Source: Fischerella sp. CENA71
Lineage (GTDB): Bacteria; Cyanobacteriota; Cyanobacteriia; Cyanobacteriales; Nostocaceae
Length of the DNA: 64,000 bases
Reading direction: 5' to 3'
Assembly: GCA_024239075.1 (NCBI GenBank)
Contig: JANBVI010000088.1
Coordinates: forward strand, 62,001-126,000
This document shows, piece after piece, positions 1 to 8,866 of the stretch. A model generated the notes under the pieces. The model made no database searches, was not told where the DNA came from, and saw only the letters and a list, made by a program, of their open reading frames with translations. Both the position numbers and the translations under genes were made by a program. Every line of letters starts with the position of its first letter. The stretch's first letter is position 1.

Positions 1-455
1 TGTAAACTATCGCCAATGACGACAACGTGTTTAGCTGGTAGTCCTATATGACCCATTGCATGACGAAATGCTGATGGAAATGGCTTTTTGGCTGGACTGA
101 GAGCTGGAATATCAAGACGATGGGACCAAAATTTGACGCGATAGCGACGTTTCCCATTTGAAAGGATAAAAAATAGCAATCCAGCTGACTTTGCTTGGCT
201 GATCCAATCTTCTGCACCTGGAGATAAATAGCGATCATCTTCAGACACAATAGTGTTGTCTAAATCAAGAATTATTCCTTTAATGCCACAGGTTTGTAGC
301 CAGATAATGTCAATGTCATTAAGCTTATAAGCTTGTCTTGGTAATCTGTAAGGATTTTCTTTTAAACTTGGTCGGTTAGTTTTCTGAATAAAAAAGTGCA
401 GACTATCGGCAAAAAGTCTGAGTATTTGCAACAATAAAGCCTTGAATTTAAACAT
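1..455 (-). CDS. YqeG-like HAD-superfamily phosphatase (partial, C-terminus outside window)
   Basis: The frame is open from an ATG at 455 down to the window edge, giving 151 codons. After a basic N-terminus with a hydrophobic stretch it shows HAD motif I (ILDLDNT, around residues 63-69), motif II (ILSNGK) and the motif III region with a conserved KP (SPAKKPFPSAF), then VVVIGDS. This arrangement, with no cap domain visible, is that of the YqeG/Gep4 class IIIA HAD phosphatases, of which yeast Gep4 dephosphorylates phosphatidylglycerophosphate. The gene lies 45 bp behind the phosphoribosyltransferase homologue on the same strand and is probably co-transcribed with it. A role in phosphatidylglycerol synthesis, or in dephosphorylating the neighbour's product, is inference. 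The C-terminus cannot be judged. Confidence 0.8.
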   Translation of the reverse strand, partial: MFKFKALLLQILRLFADSLHFFIQKTNRPSLKENPYRLPRQAYKLNDIDIIWLQTCGIKGIILDLDNTIVSEDDRYLSPGAEDWISQAKSAGLLFFILSNGKRRYRVKFWSHRLDIPALSPAKKPFPSAFRHAMGHIGLPAKHVVVIGDSL

Positions 456-500
456 CTATAAATTTCTTTAGACGGACTCTTTGCTGATATTTTTAAACAA

Positions 501-1487
501 CTACTGTATCCACCCTTGCTGTTTCAGCCAGAGAATTACAAAACAAGTAATCACCCAACTAACAACGGTTACTAAGAGTGGCATATCCTTTAACAAAACC
601 TCTTCCGGGCGCTCACTATGTCCCCCTTTTTCAGTGTCCTGATCTACGTAAATAGCAATTTCTTGTGGATCACTGATTAATTGATAGCGAAAAATCCCAT
701 ACAAGACAAAAGGTAAAGTCATTAACATCCAGGAAGTTGAAGCACCTTGTACTATTGGTCCAGAACTCCAAAGAGCATAGCTGACAAGTGTTCCTGTTGT
801 TACTACGTTCTCCATGCGGTTGAGTAGTGGTAAGGAATAACGCTTTAGGACAGCACGGGGTTTAGCACCTTTTGTTTGAGCCAACCGCAATTCTGCTTTG
901 CGTTTTTCAATTGCTAAAAAGAGTGCCAGCATAGCAGTACACAGCACAAACCAAGAAGATAAAATAATATCGGTGGCAGCAGAACCGGCATAAGCTCGCA
1001 GCACAAATCCCATAGCAATAGACCCAATGTCCAAAATCACCATCCGTTTTAGCCGCAGATTATAGGCGATTTGCAATAAGGCGTATGCAGTGATAGCTAC
1101 ACCCAATTGGGGCGATTTCAACCACCCAACAATCAGAGCGATCGCTAGTAACGCCAAGGCCATTCCAATAGCAACGGGGATGGTGACTAATCCAGCAGCA
1201 ATTGGCCGCTTACACTTGACAGGATGCTGACGGTCTGATTTGACATCTGCAATATCATTGATTAAATAAAAACCACTTGATGCACAACAAAATAATACAA
1301 ATGCTAGTAAGCTACCTAGTAAAGATTGCAAATTAATACTAAAAGCAAACAACGGCGCTGCAAACACTACTAAGTTTTTTGTCCATTGTCGCGGTCGTAG
1401 AGCAGCTAAATGATACATCATTCTTTTGGAGTTAGTTGCTATGGCAACTGAAGATTTTCCAATAAGTGAAGTACGTCGAGAGCTCAT
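501..1487 (-). CDS. UbiA-family prenyltransferase, decaprenyl-phosphate phosphoribosyltransferase type
   Basis: A 328-residue polytopic membrane protein. The N-terminal motif RPRQWTKNLVVFAAPLF and the aspartate-rich block NDIADVKSDRQHPVKCKRP (about residues 76-94) are typical of the UbiA subgroup containing mycobacterial Rv3806c, which transfers 5-phosphoribose from PRPP to a polyprenyl phosphate. They differ from the quinone prenyltransferases, one of which lies at 22130-23011. Several further hydrophobic helices follow. An internal MM at residues 23-24 just before HLAALRPRQW is an equally plausible start. The product probably feeds a ribosyl or arabinosyl lipid donor, but the cyanobacterial product is not evident from the sequence. 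The HAD phosphatase downstream is a likely operon partner. Confidence 0.8.
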   Translation of the reverse strand: MSSRRTSLIGKSSVAIATNSKRMMYHLAALRPRQWTKNLVVFAAPLFAFSINLQSLLGSLLAFVLFCCASSGFYLINDIADVKSDRQHPVKCKRPIAAGLVTIPVAIGMALALLAIALIVGWLKSPQLGVAITAYALLQIAYNLRLKRMVILDIGSIAMGFVLRAYAGSAATDIILSSWFVLCTAMLALFLAIEKRKAELRLAQTKGAKPRAVLKRYSLPLLNRMENVVTTGTLVSYALWSSGPIVQGASTSWMLMTLPFVLYGIFRYQLISDPQEIAIYVDQDTEKGGHSERPEEVLLKDMPLLVTVVSWVITCFVILWLKQQGWIQ

Positions 1488-1987
1488 AAATATAAAGCCT
1501 CTCTATATTAAGAGAATGAGAGTTAACAACATTTTTAGGTTTATAACTTGCAAAAGTAAAAACCTTTAAAACTTTACTTGCTAGATATTACCTTGACTAA
1601 GTAATGCTTTAAGTATGTGAAGAAACTCTTTATACAATTTTTATTAAAGTTTTATATAATATTTTCCGCTAATCTCAGTAATTTTAAATTTAAGATTTGA
1701 TGAAGAATCAGCAGGCGATCCAATACTGCTGAGGGTTTTGTCCAAAATCTCCCCTAAAATAAATTAGTGACTTATGACTCATTATGAAAAATATATGAAA
1801 TCCATCATTTAGGGGGATATCCAAGAAAAAATGTGTGTAAGATTGCCAAGTTTTCATAACAAGTTTTATGCATTTAAACGACAATAATTTGTGGGAGCGC
1901 ACAACAGTATACTCCCACAGAATAGTTTATTCAAAAAGTTGAGTCATTCATAGTTACTTATAATAAATAATACATATTTATAGATAA
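1488..1987. other. 500-bp intergenic region
   Basis: AT-rich gap between the stop of the caspase-like gene and the start of the UbiA-family gene, both on the - strand. No convincing gene is seen; the only reading frame of 64 codons has no family resemblance. The gap holds a hairpin at 1891-1918 and presumably the promoter of the UbiA/HAD pair in its left half. Confidence 0.6.
1891..1918 (-). terminator. candidate hairpin terminator of the caspase-like gene
   Basis: GTGGGAG (1891-1897) pairs with CTCCCAC (1912-1918) around a 14-nt loop, about 70 bp beyond the stop codon of the - strand gene. No clear U-run follows on the - strand, so intrinsic termination is uncertain. Confidence 0.4.
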
Positions 1988-4177
1988 TCATACTACCTGA
2001 AATCCAAAACCTAAACTTGCCCAATTATTTACATCCAATACATAGGAGTCAGCAGGTATAGTATTAGAATCGACTTTTGCTGTACTGGCGTTGTGTAAAT
2101 CCTGTAGAAGACCATAGGCAACTTCTAGCGGATTTAATATTGGGAGAATACGTTGTTGATCGGCGCGGGGATGTTTAGCAGCTTTTAAGGCGTCGAGGGT
2201 TTGGGTAAAAGGAGCTGTGCTAAAGATTAATTGGGTTTCACTAAAGGAAGGTGGCCCTTGAATTACCCATTCAAAGCCAGATGTGGTTTGTGGTAGAGTC
2301 AGGGTTTCGCCGGAAGCAATGATAATATTAGTCAGTTGTGGTTCTGAGGATTCATCAGTTTCTGTAACTTTTTGCCAGGGATAGAGAGCGATCGCATTCT
2401 TCGCACTATTTAGTCCTAAAAGCATACAGTATATTGGGCTGTTGCCAGTGTTCTGCACACGATACTGGACTCGACTACCGATAGGTATAGTGGCGATATG
2501 TCCGATTTCATTACTAGTTGATTTCTTGCTAGTAGATTCTGGAGTAGCAGTTCGCAGTGTTTCACGGTGCATGACTGTGCGAGGCGCAATACCACTAATT
2601 ATCTCTAAGCTTACCTTCACACTCAAGCGAGAAGAACCTTCGTTGTCTGTGAGTCGCCATAATTTTGCTGCTAAAAGGGTTTGCAGTTTTGGACTTAACC
2701 TCTGTACTGCTACTTTGACTGCTTCTCCTGCTTCACCAAAAGAATTGGGAATTTTTTCGCTGCTGGGAGAAAACAAGCCATAGCGACTGGGAGAGACAAT
2801 CAATGAGGTAGAAGCAATGAAATCTTTGTTTTTGCTATCTAGACGTTTACCAAATACGTAGTCTGCTGTTTGTTCTCCTGCTGCTACACTCGTCACATGA
2901 GCGACGGTAGCAAAGGCGCTAGTAGCATCTACTCGTTCAATTCTTTCTAATTCTCCATCAAGAGCTACTATCAAGTTGATGTTTCGGGGTAAGACTCGTA
3001 CTGATTCTTGGACGAGTTGCCCGACTTGAGGAAAAGTTTTATTCTCAGAAGAAATTTGGGTTTTTGCTGTCAAACCACTACGCGATCGCAAGATCAATTC
3101 TGTAGTTACACCTGTTTGGTTAACCAGAGTCAATCGAGAATTTGCACTGTAGTGTTCCAGTACGTGGGGTGGAATTCCTGCTAACCACACCAGTGCTGTT
3201 TTACCATCTTCTTCGGTTGCTGTGACGACTCCTTCTGCACTAACCGTATCTGGGAAAAAGTTTTCGACTAATTGGACTCGTTGTTGATTTTTCTTGGCGA
3301 TCAATAAGCTTGGTTGCTGTGTGCTACCCAACTGCTGCATTCCACTACCCACACGGGAGATAAATGCGGGAATTGTGATCTTTGGTGTTGTTTCCCATAG
3401 ATATTGTGTCAAGGCGTAGGTAAATAATCCTGCACTAAAACCAGAATATTGTATTTCTCGTGCCACTTGATTGGGAGCAGAAGTTGCAGACAATACTACT
3501 CCCAGCTGTTCTGTAGCGGCTTTTTCTTGGAGTTGTTTTTGCAAATCTAGTTCTGCATCTACTAAAACTGCTTCTTGTGGCGTCTGGTGAGCGCGAACTC
3601 GCAAAGGAACTACCAAACTATCAGGGGTATAGTAACTAGTATCTAATACTGCTGTAACTCGATCTGTAGGGAGCGATCGCAGCATCAATAGTAGGGTTTC
3701 TTCTAATAAATAGTTGACAGTTTTTGCATCTTGTGAGCTTGCTGCTATTCCATTTGCGGGAACAAGAGCATTTTGCATTGCTTCTGGTGAGTCCCCCAAG
3801 CGGACACGACTACCATAGCCGCTGAAGTGGAAAACAACCACATCACCAGGTTTTGCTTGTCCAATTAAATGCTCCCTAAAAGCAGATTCAATAAATTCTC
3901 TGCTGGCTTGTTCGTCAGTCAGAGACAAAATATCTGATGGTTTGAACCCAAAACGGTGAATCAAAACCTCTTTTTGTAGTTCCACATCTACCAGACAACC
4001 ATTCAGCGCTGGAATTTGGCGATATTGGTTAATACCCACCAATAATGCCAGTTTACGCGGACTGGGTTGTGCTAACGCCTGCTGATAACGAGTTCCTAAC
4101 TGGAACCACTCAGCCTCTGCTACACCCATTACCGCTAATATGGAGCCAAACCGTTGGAAAAACGTTCGCCGCTTCAT
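1988..4177 (-). CDS. caspase-fold (orthocaspase) protein with substituted catalytic dyad, DUF4384-like C-terminus
   Basis: A 729-residue protein. The N-terminus KRRTFFQRFG plus a hydrophobic stretch ending near AEA resembles a Tat signal, suggesting export. Residues 41-290 form a caspase p20-like domain (RKLALLVGINQYRQIPALNGC, then VVVFHFSGYGSR). The position normally held by catalytic His is Tyr121 (SGYGS instead of SGHGS), and the DxC site reads LDTSYYT, with Ser181 where Cys is expected. Such Tyr/Ser variants are known among cyanobacterial caspase homologues and should not be Cys proteases. Near residues 560-690, VQYRVQNTGNSPIYCMLLGL and IALYPW resemble the DUF4384 sensing domain. It lies 113 bp downstream of sat on the same strand. 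A binding or scaffolding role is inference. Confidence 0.85.
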   Translation of the reverse strand: MKRRTFFQRFGSILAVMGVAEAEWFQLGTRYQQALAQPSPRKLALLVGINQYRQIPALNGCLVDVELQKEVLIHRFGFKPSDILSLTDEQASREFIESAFREHLIGQAKPGDVVVFHFSGYGSRVRLGDSPEAMQNALVPANGIAASSQDAKTVNYLLEETLLLMLRSLPTDRVTAVLDTSYYTPDSLVVPLRVRAHQTPQEAVLVDAELDLQKQLQEKAATEQLGVVLSATSAPNQVAREIQYSGFSAGLFTYALTQYLWETTPKITIPAFISRVGSGMQQLGSTQQPSLLIAKKNQQRVQLVENFFPDTVSAEGVVTATEEDGKTALVWLAGIPPHVLEHYSANSRLTLVNQTGVTTELILRSRSGLTAKTQISSENKTFPQVGQLVQESVRVLPRNINLIVALDGELERIERVDATSAFATVAHVTSVAAGEQTADYVFGKRLDSKNKDFIASTSLIVSPSRYGLFSPSSEKIPNSFGEAGEAVKVAVQRLSPKLQTLLAAKLWRLTDNEGSSRLSVKVSLEIISGIAPRTVMHRETLRTATPESTSKKSTSNEIGHIATIPIGSRVQYRVQNTGNSPIYCMLLGLNSAKNAIALYPWQKVTETDESSEPQLTNIIIASGETLTLPQTTSGFEWVIQGPPSFSETQLIFSTAPFTQTLDALKAAKHPRADQQRILPILNPLEVAYGLLQDLHNASTAKVDSNTIPADSYVLDVNNWASLGFGFQVV

Positions 4178-4251
4178 AATTGCTATCAGCCCTTAGTCCA
4201 CCAGCTTATTAAGCTTATCGGGCAGAGGGCTGTAGTGTAAAGTTTTGGAGC

Positions 4252-4272
4252 AGTTATCAGTTATCAGTTATC
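4252..4272. repeat. three tandem AGTTATC heptamers
   Basis: AGTTATC occurs three times head to tail in the 113-bp gap between sat and the caspase-like gene. Short heptamer tandem repeats of this kind are common in heterocystous cyanobacterial gaps. Confidence 0.8.
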
Positions 4273-4290
4273 AATGAAAACTGTTCACTG

Positions 4291-5463
4291 TTAAACAGGT
4301 ACTTTCATCGCCCGTGCTAATTCTGCTGCTACTTCTGGGCGAGAAAATTCTGGTGGGGGTAATTCGCCTCGACGCAACATTTCTCGTACTTTTGTACCCG
4401 ATAGGTGAATACGTTCTTCGGGTTTGCTGGGACTAGTTTTGGTTGTCGCCATTTGTTTAGTACGGGTGCAGTAGAAGGCGTGTTCAAACATCATTGGTGT
4501 GATGCCAATTTCCTCTGGTTTAAACTCAGCGAAGATGTATTGAGCGTCGTAGGTTCCGTAGTAATCACCAACACCTGCATGATCTCGCCCAACGATAAAG
4601 TGAGTACAGCCGTAGTTCTTGCGGATCAAAGCATGGAAAATTGCCTCACGCGGACCAGCATAACGCATGGCTGAGGGGTTAATTGCTAAAATTACCCGAT
4701 TTTCGGGATAGTAATGTTCTAGGAGAATTTCATAGCAACGCATCCGCACATCAGCAGGAATATCATCATCTTTGGTTGCGCCTACGAGTGGATGCAAAAA
4801 TAAACCATCCACGGTTTCTAGCGCACACTTTTGGATATATTCATGGGCGCGGTGGATGGGGTTACGAGTTTGGAAACCAACAACAGTTTTCCAGCCTTTT
4901 TGCTGGAATAATTGCCGTGATTCGGCGGGATCAATTTGGTAGCTGGGGAAGTAGGGATGGCGATCGCGTTCTAATAACCACACATCACCAGCAAGATTCA
5001 CAGGCCCTTGATTGTAGACTACCTGTACACCGGGATGTTTTTCTTCATCGGTGCGATAGACATTGATTGCTTCCCGTTGTTTGTCGTAGCGATATTTTTG
5101 AGTGAGTTCCAAAACCCCGATAAATCTGCCTTCGGGATTATCCAAACGCACCAAACCGCCTTCGGTGAGAGAGGCCGCTACTTCTTCGCTAACTGAAAGT
5201 GTAATGGGAATTGACCACACAGTACCGTTAGCGAGTCGCATTTCAGCAACAACGCGATCATAGTCCTGCTGGTTCATAAAACCAGTCAGCGGACTAAAAC
5301 CACCGATCGCAATCATTTCTAAATCAGAAACAGCTCTTTGGTCAAGCTGCACGCACGGCAAAAATTCGGCCTTGGAAAGAAAAATTTCTTTTTGTTCAGG
5401 TGTAGCAATGCGATTAACTAACTGCCCACCGTGAGCAGGAATGCCTTGTGGATGATAACTCAA
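4291..5463 (-). CDS. sat: sulfate adenylyltransferase (ATP sulfurylase)
   Basis: A 390-residue enzyme that converts sulfate and ATP to adenosine 5'-phosphosulfate, the first step of assimilatory sulfate reduction in the cytoplasm. The N-terminal PUA-like part contains [10 protein letters not shown] (residues 54-63). The catalytic domain carries [10 protein letters not shown] (198-207), matching the QxRNPxHxxH nucleotide-binding motif, and GRDHAGVG (292-299). The length is that of single-domain bacterial ATP sulfurylases, and there is no fused APS kinase. The ATG at 5463 gives the expected N-terminus. No other sulfur-assimilation genes are adjacent, so it appears to be a stand-alone gene, possibly read through into the caspase-like gene. 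Confidence 0.97.
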   Translation of the reverse strand: MSYHPQGIPAHGGQLVNRIATPEQKEIFLSKAEFLPCVQLDQRAVSDLEMIAIGGFSPLTGFMNQQDYDRVVAEMRLANGTVWSIPITLSVSEEVAASLTEGGLVRLDNPEGRFIGVLELTQKYRYDKQREAINVYRTDEEKHPGVQVVYNQGPVNLAGDVWLLERDRHPYFPSYQIDPAESRQLFQQKGWKTVVGFQTRNPIHRAHEYIQKCALETVDGLFLHPLVGATKDDDIPADVRMRCYEILLEHYYPENRVILAINPSAMRYAGPREAIFHALIRKNYGCTHFIVGRDHAGVGDYYGTYDAQYIFAEFKPEEIGITPMMFEHAFYCTRTKQMATTKTSPSKPEERIHLSGTKVREMLRRGELPPPEFSRPEVAAELARAMKVPV

Positions 5464-5785
5464 CTTCGCCCCTTATTTGCCTAAATACAGTTTTTTTTAA
5501 GGTATGTTAATAACTTACCAAAATGCAAGTATATATAGAGCAAGATTTGTAATTATACTCAAAAGTAAAATAAGTGTTTATTCTTTTCAGTTAAATTACG
5601 TATTTTAGCTGCTTTTAAAAGCTTTTTTCACTAAACAAGTGCGTTAATTATACTTTCAGGCATAACAAAACTCTGCGTATCTTTTTCGGATCAAGAAGAA
5701 TTTGCCTAAAATTCTCCAAATAATTTCGTAGTGAGGACTTTAGTCCTTACTACAAACTTTTGGTTGTTTGCGCTGTATTACTTAA
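5464..5785. other. 322-bp intergenic region between CTDH and sat
   Basis: No gene is seen. The right end holds the palindromic repeat copy at 5728-5784. The remaining AT-rich part, next to the sat start, probably carries the sat promoter, though no convincing box pair can be assigned. Confidence 0.6.
5728..5784. repeat. GGACT/AGTCC palindromic repeat, copy 1
   Basis: GTAGTGAGGACT and AGTCCTTACTAC (5728-5753) form a 12-bp stem with one G-T position and a 2-nt centre. The following 30 bp (CAAAC, then GCGCTGTATTACTTAA) match copy 2 at 24676-24752. The hairpin lies just past the CTDH stop codon and may also serve as its transcript end. Confidence 0.75.
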
Positions 5786-6208
5786 CTAATTTCGTTGCAT
5801 TTTCAGCAATTCTTGAGGAGAAGCTAACAATTTGATTTTAGTATAAAGAATTTCTCGCTGCTGATTGAGAACAAATTGCCATAAAACGTTGACACCACAC
5901 CAAGAAGTTTGTGCTTTTCCTCTCACCTGAAATTGAATCAGAGCTTCTTCTAAAGTTTCAGAGATTCCTTGCTGAGGATAAGCTTTAATACCTAAAGCTT
6001 CTTTTTTTAAATAATTTGCGATCGCCTCTGGCCCCATTATCTCAGATTCAAATGGCGGATGCATAACACCATCATTTGCAAATAAATTAGCAGTAGCATC
6101 AAAATCTCCTGAATTTAAGGTTTGAAAGTAAGCAAGGATCGTTGCTTCTGTAATTCCTTCAATAGTTAATTCTTGTGTAGTATTTGCATCTGATTGTGAT
6201 AAAACCAT
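5786..6208 (-). CDS. ctdh: C-terminal domain homologue of orange carotenoid protein (CTDH), NTF2-like
   Basis: A 140-residue NTF2-like protein matching the C-terminal half of OCP; it ends in LLASPQELL, like the OCP terminus LLASPKELL. Family knowledge: CTDHs bind and transfer ketocarotenoid, and can join an HCP to form an OCP-like photoactive complex. Tyr27 (ILAYFQTLN) and Trp110 (VNVLWQF) line up with the OCP carotenoid hydrogen-bonding residues Tyr201 and Trp288. Cys104 (TSWCGVNV) corresponds to the Cys used for redox-controlled dimerisation in Anabaena CTDH. A GGAG ribosome-binding site lies 9 nt before the ATG at 6208. It follows the HCP gene on the same strand, but the terminator at 6320-6371 indicates a separate promoter. 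Confidence 0.9.
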   Translation of the reverse strand: MVLSQSDANTTQELTIEGITEATILAYFQTLNSGDFDATANLFANDGVMHPPFESEIMGPEAIANYLKKEALGIKAYPQQGISETLEEALIQFQVRGKAQTSWCGVNVLWQFVLNQQREILYTKIKLLASPQELLKMQRN

Positions 6209-6542
6209 AACATTAACTCCAATTTATATTTCCATTAATTTACAAATAAAAATTAATTCAAAACCTGCTGCTAGAGATGTATTTTTTATATTGGTTAGTA
6301 ATTAAACCTGATTTTTATATAAAAAAATGCTCTTTACTTCTCACAATCGATTGATGAGGATATAAAGAGCAATTTGGTAGTTGGAAATAAGGGAGAATAA
6401 GGGAGAGATCACAAATTAATTGAAGCAGGATTTGAAGAGGATATGGGGACAATAAGACGCAGGAACGCGGAAAAACCTCATAGCTAAAGGTGGGAATTTC
6501 CGCAAAATCTAAAATCGAATGATTCCTGATTTCTTGATATGC
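6209..6542. other. 334-bp intergenic region between HCP and CTDH
   Basis: Contains the intrinsic terminator of the HCP gene (6320-6371). The ~110 bp between it and the CTDH start must hold the CTDH promoter and a GGAG ribosome-binding site. No additional gene is seen. Confidence 0.65.
6320..6371 (-). terminator. intrinsic terminator of the HCP gene
   Basis: On the - strand, TGCTCTTTA (6371-6363) pairs with TAAAGAGCA (6336-6328) in a 9-bp stem, followed by a run of eight T (6327-6320). This is a classic Rho-independent terminator about 170 bp after the HCP stop codon, ahead of the CTDH start. Confidence 0.8.
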
Positions 6543-7064
6543 TTAGTCAGCTAGAGGGTCAACACCCATTTCAGTTACGACTTTACGAAGCACAGTGATT
6601 TGTTGACCGAAATCGAGTTCTTTAAGTGTTTCAAATACTTGTACACCATCACGAGAAAGCTGATAATTAGATGGCATGGGAACAACGAAGCCTTTAACCA
6701 TCAGTTCTGATAGTTCGTACCAGAAAGCTAGCTTGGTGTTAGCACTGAGGATACCATAGGAGCGGCAGAACTGGGTATTTTTCTTACCAGCGAGGTCACG
6801 CATTACCTGTAACTGTTCTGCATGATTCATCTGCTTAATTTGATTTAGCAGACCTTCGGCTAATTGTAAACGGGCAGCACCTGTAGCTGCTGGAGTGATC
6901 GAACGTCCCATTTCAGTGTAAGCGTACCAAAGTACTGCCAATTGATCGTCTACACTGAGTTTTGTAAATACAGCCACAGTCGATGCAACAACATCACCTG
7001 TTTGGTTACTATAGTTAAAAGTTTTGGAAAAGCGGCTTTGTGCTGAATCAGTAGTAAATGTCAT
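6543..7064 (-). CDS. hcp: helical carotenoid protein (OCP N-terminal domain homologue)
   Basis: A 173-residue all-helical protein that aligns along its whole length with the N-terminal effector domain of OCP: LSVDDQLAVLWYAYTEMG, ITPAATGAARLQLAEGLL, NTKLAFWYELSELM and LDFGQQITVLRKVV, ending MGVDPLAD. No linker or NTF2 domain follows. Such proteins bind a ketocarotenoid; different HCP clades quench singlet oxygen or phycobilisome excitation. The aromatic residues of the carotenoid tunnel (Trp/Tyr in LLWYAYTEMG and FWYEL) are present. Its position upstream of CTDH is typical of the clade (HCP4-like in Anabaena) that pairs with CTDH, but the clade cannot be fixed without a tree. Confidence 0.93.
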   Translation of the reverse strand: MTFTTDSAQSRFSKTFNYSNQTGDVVASTVAVFTKLSVDDQLAVLWYAYTEMGRSITPAATGAARLQLAEGLLNQIKQMNHAEQLQVMRDLAGKKNTQFCRSYGILSANTKLAFWYELSELMVKGFVVPMPSNYQLSRDGVQVFETLKELDFGQQITVLRKVVTEMGVDPLAD

Positions 7065-7232
7065 GATCGCACCTCAGTCGATAGTTCTATACGCTGGGAA
7101 TTGTTAAGCGCATTGTTTTGCTCTTGATATACATATTGTATCATTTATTTACAAAGTGCAAATAAAATTTACAAATACAATGCCTAAAAAATAGCAAATG
7201 TATGCATTGACTGGATAGTGTAGAATAAATAC

Positions 7233-7246
7233 GCCGTAGCTACGGC
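7233..7246. repeat. 14-bp perfect palindrome upstream of queG
   Basis: GCCGTAGCTACGGC is a perfect palindrome 18 bp before the queG ATG, in the 200-bp gap divergent to the HCP gene. It could be an operator or part of a dispersed repeat. Confidence 0.5.
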
Positions 7247-7264
7247 AACTTTTAGATAAGATAA

Positions 7265-8221
7265 ATGAATCAATTGCCAGGAACAAACAGTGCTGAAGTT
7301 AAACAAAAAGCTGTAGAGTTAGGGTTCCACAAAGTAGGAATAGCTGCTGTTGATGGGACAGATGATACACAGATAGAGCAGTTGCGAGCATGGATTGGGC
7401 TTGGTTATCATGCCGACATGGAATGGATGATTTACCCGAAGCGTCAAGATATTAGATTAGTGATGAGTGAAGTGCGATCGCTAATTTGTGTAGCGCTTAA
7501 CTATTACACCCCCCATCAACGTCCTAGAGGTGAAGAGTACGCCAAAATTTCGCGTTACGCTTGGGGGCGAGATTATCACAAAGTCATGCATAAAAAATTG
7601 AAAGCACTCTCTAACTGGTTGCAGGGACAAGGTGAAAACATCCAAGCACGGTATTATGCAGATACAGGACCAGTGCAAGATAAAGTCTGGGCGCAAAAAG
7701 CCGGAATCGGTTGGATTGCCAAAAATGGTAATGTGATTACACGGGAATATGGCTCTTGGGTGTTCTTGGGAGAAGTGCTAACAAACTTGGAATTAGATCC
7801 AGATAAACCTCATACACAACATTGTGGAAATTGTACTCGCTGCCTAGACGCTTGCCCTACAGATGCTATAACTAGCCCATTTGTGGTAGACGCCAATCGC
7901 TGCATTGCTTATCATACAATTGAAAATCGCCAAGAAAAATTACCAGAGGCGATCGCATCCAATTTACAAGGTTGGGTTGCTGGTTGTGATATTTGTCAAG
8001 ATGTTTGTCCTTGGAATCAGCGTTTTGCTAGTCCAACTAACGTGGAAGAATTTCAGCCATATTCTGGGAATATTGCGCCCAAGCTGGTAGAATTAGCCCA
8101 AATCTCAGATTATGAGTGGGATGAACGATTTCCAGCATCGGCATTACGGCGAATTAAGCCAGAAATGTTACGACGGAATGCCCGTGCTAATCTAAACGCA
8201 TTCCAACAGGCACAAGAATGA
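7265..8221 (+). CDS. queG: epoxyqueuosine reductase
   Basis: A 318-residue cobalamin and iron-sulfur enzyme that reduces epoxyqueuosine to queuosine in the wobble position of GUN-anticodon tRNAs. YADTGPVQDK places the catalytic Asp at about residue 133. Two [4Fe-4S] clusters are bound by HCGNCTRCLDACP (Cys187, 190, 193, 197) and CDICQDVCPW (Cys241, 244, 248) together with Cys213. The length matches the cobalamin-dependent QueG form without the HEAT-repeat extension. The last bases overlap the next gene by 4 bp (ATGA), implying translational coupling with the HAD phosphatase. Confidence 0.95.
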   Translation: MNQLPGTNSAEVKQKAVELGFHKVGIAAVDGTDDTQIEQLRAWIGLGYHADMEWMIYPKRQDIRLVMSEVRSLICVALNYYTPHQRPRGEEYAKISRYAWGRDYHKVMHKKLKALSNWLQGQGENIQARYYADTGPVQDKVWAQKAGIGWIAKNGNVITREYGSWVFLGEVLTNLELDPDKPHTQHCGNCTRCLDACPTDAITSPFVVDANRCIAYHTIENRQEKLPEAIASNLQGWVAGCDICQDVCPWNQRFASPTNVEEFQPYSGNIAPKLVELAQISDYEWDERFPASALRRIKPEMLRRNARANLNAFQQAQE

Positions 8222-8856
8222 CGCAGAAGAAAGTAATTATTTTTGATTTTGATGGCACAATCGCTGATACAGTAGACGCACTTGTAAGTATAGCCAACCG
8301 TTTAGCAAAAGATTTTGGTTATGTGCAAATTACTCCAGAAGAACTAGCTTTGTTGAGAAATTTAACTTCTAGAGAAATTATTAGTTATTCAGGTATTTCT
8401 GTATTCAGAATACCTTTTTTAGTGAAAAAAGTTAAAGGTGAATTAAAAAGTAAAATCACAGAACTCAAACCAATTGCAGGCATGAAAGAAGCTTTAACAG
8501 ACTTGAAAAATGCAGGTCATCATTTAGGAATAATCACCTCAAATTCTAAAGATAATGTCACAGAATTCTTAAAAATTAATGAATTAAATAATTTATTTGA
8601 ATTTATTTATTCAGGTATAACTATTTTTGGAAAAACAACAATAATTAATAATGTTCTCAGACAAAAACAACTTAAAGTAGAAGAAGTAATTTATGTTGGA
8701 GATGAAACCAGAGATATAGAAGCTTCTAAAAAATCCAATATAAAAGTAGTAGCAGTGACTTGGGGTTTTAATTCTCCAGAAGTTTTAGCTAAACAAAAAC
8801 CTAATTATTTAATTCACCACCCCAGTGAATTACTAGAGGTGGTAAATAATAGTTAA
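8218..8856 (+). CDS. HAD-superfamily phosphatase, phosphoglycolate phosphatase-like
   Basis: A 212-residue HAD hydrolase. Motif I is FDFDGTIADTVD (Asp10 nucleophile, Asp12 acid/base), motif II IITSNS, a conserved Lys follows near the centre (IFGKTT), and motif III/IV is YVGDETRDIEASK. The helical cap between motifs I and II is that of the Gph/beta-phosphoglucomutase-like subclass. It starts inside the queG stop (4-bp overlap), so the two are one operon. The gene is visibly more AT-rich than queG. The substrate is unknown; phosphoglycolate salvage is possible, but the coupling to queG gives no functional clue. Confidence 0.85.
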   Translation: MTQKKVIIFDFDGTIADTVDALVSIANRLAKDFGYVQITPEELALLRNLTSREIISYSGISVFRIPFLVKKVKGELKSKITELKPIAGMKEALTDLKNAGHHLGIITSNSKDNVTEFLKINELNNLFEFIYSGITIFGKTTIINNVLRQKQLKVEEVIYVGDETRDIEASKKSNIKVVAVTWGFNSPEVLAKQKPNYLIHHPSELLEVVNNS

Positions 8857-8866
8857 ATATCAAGGG

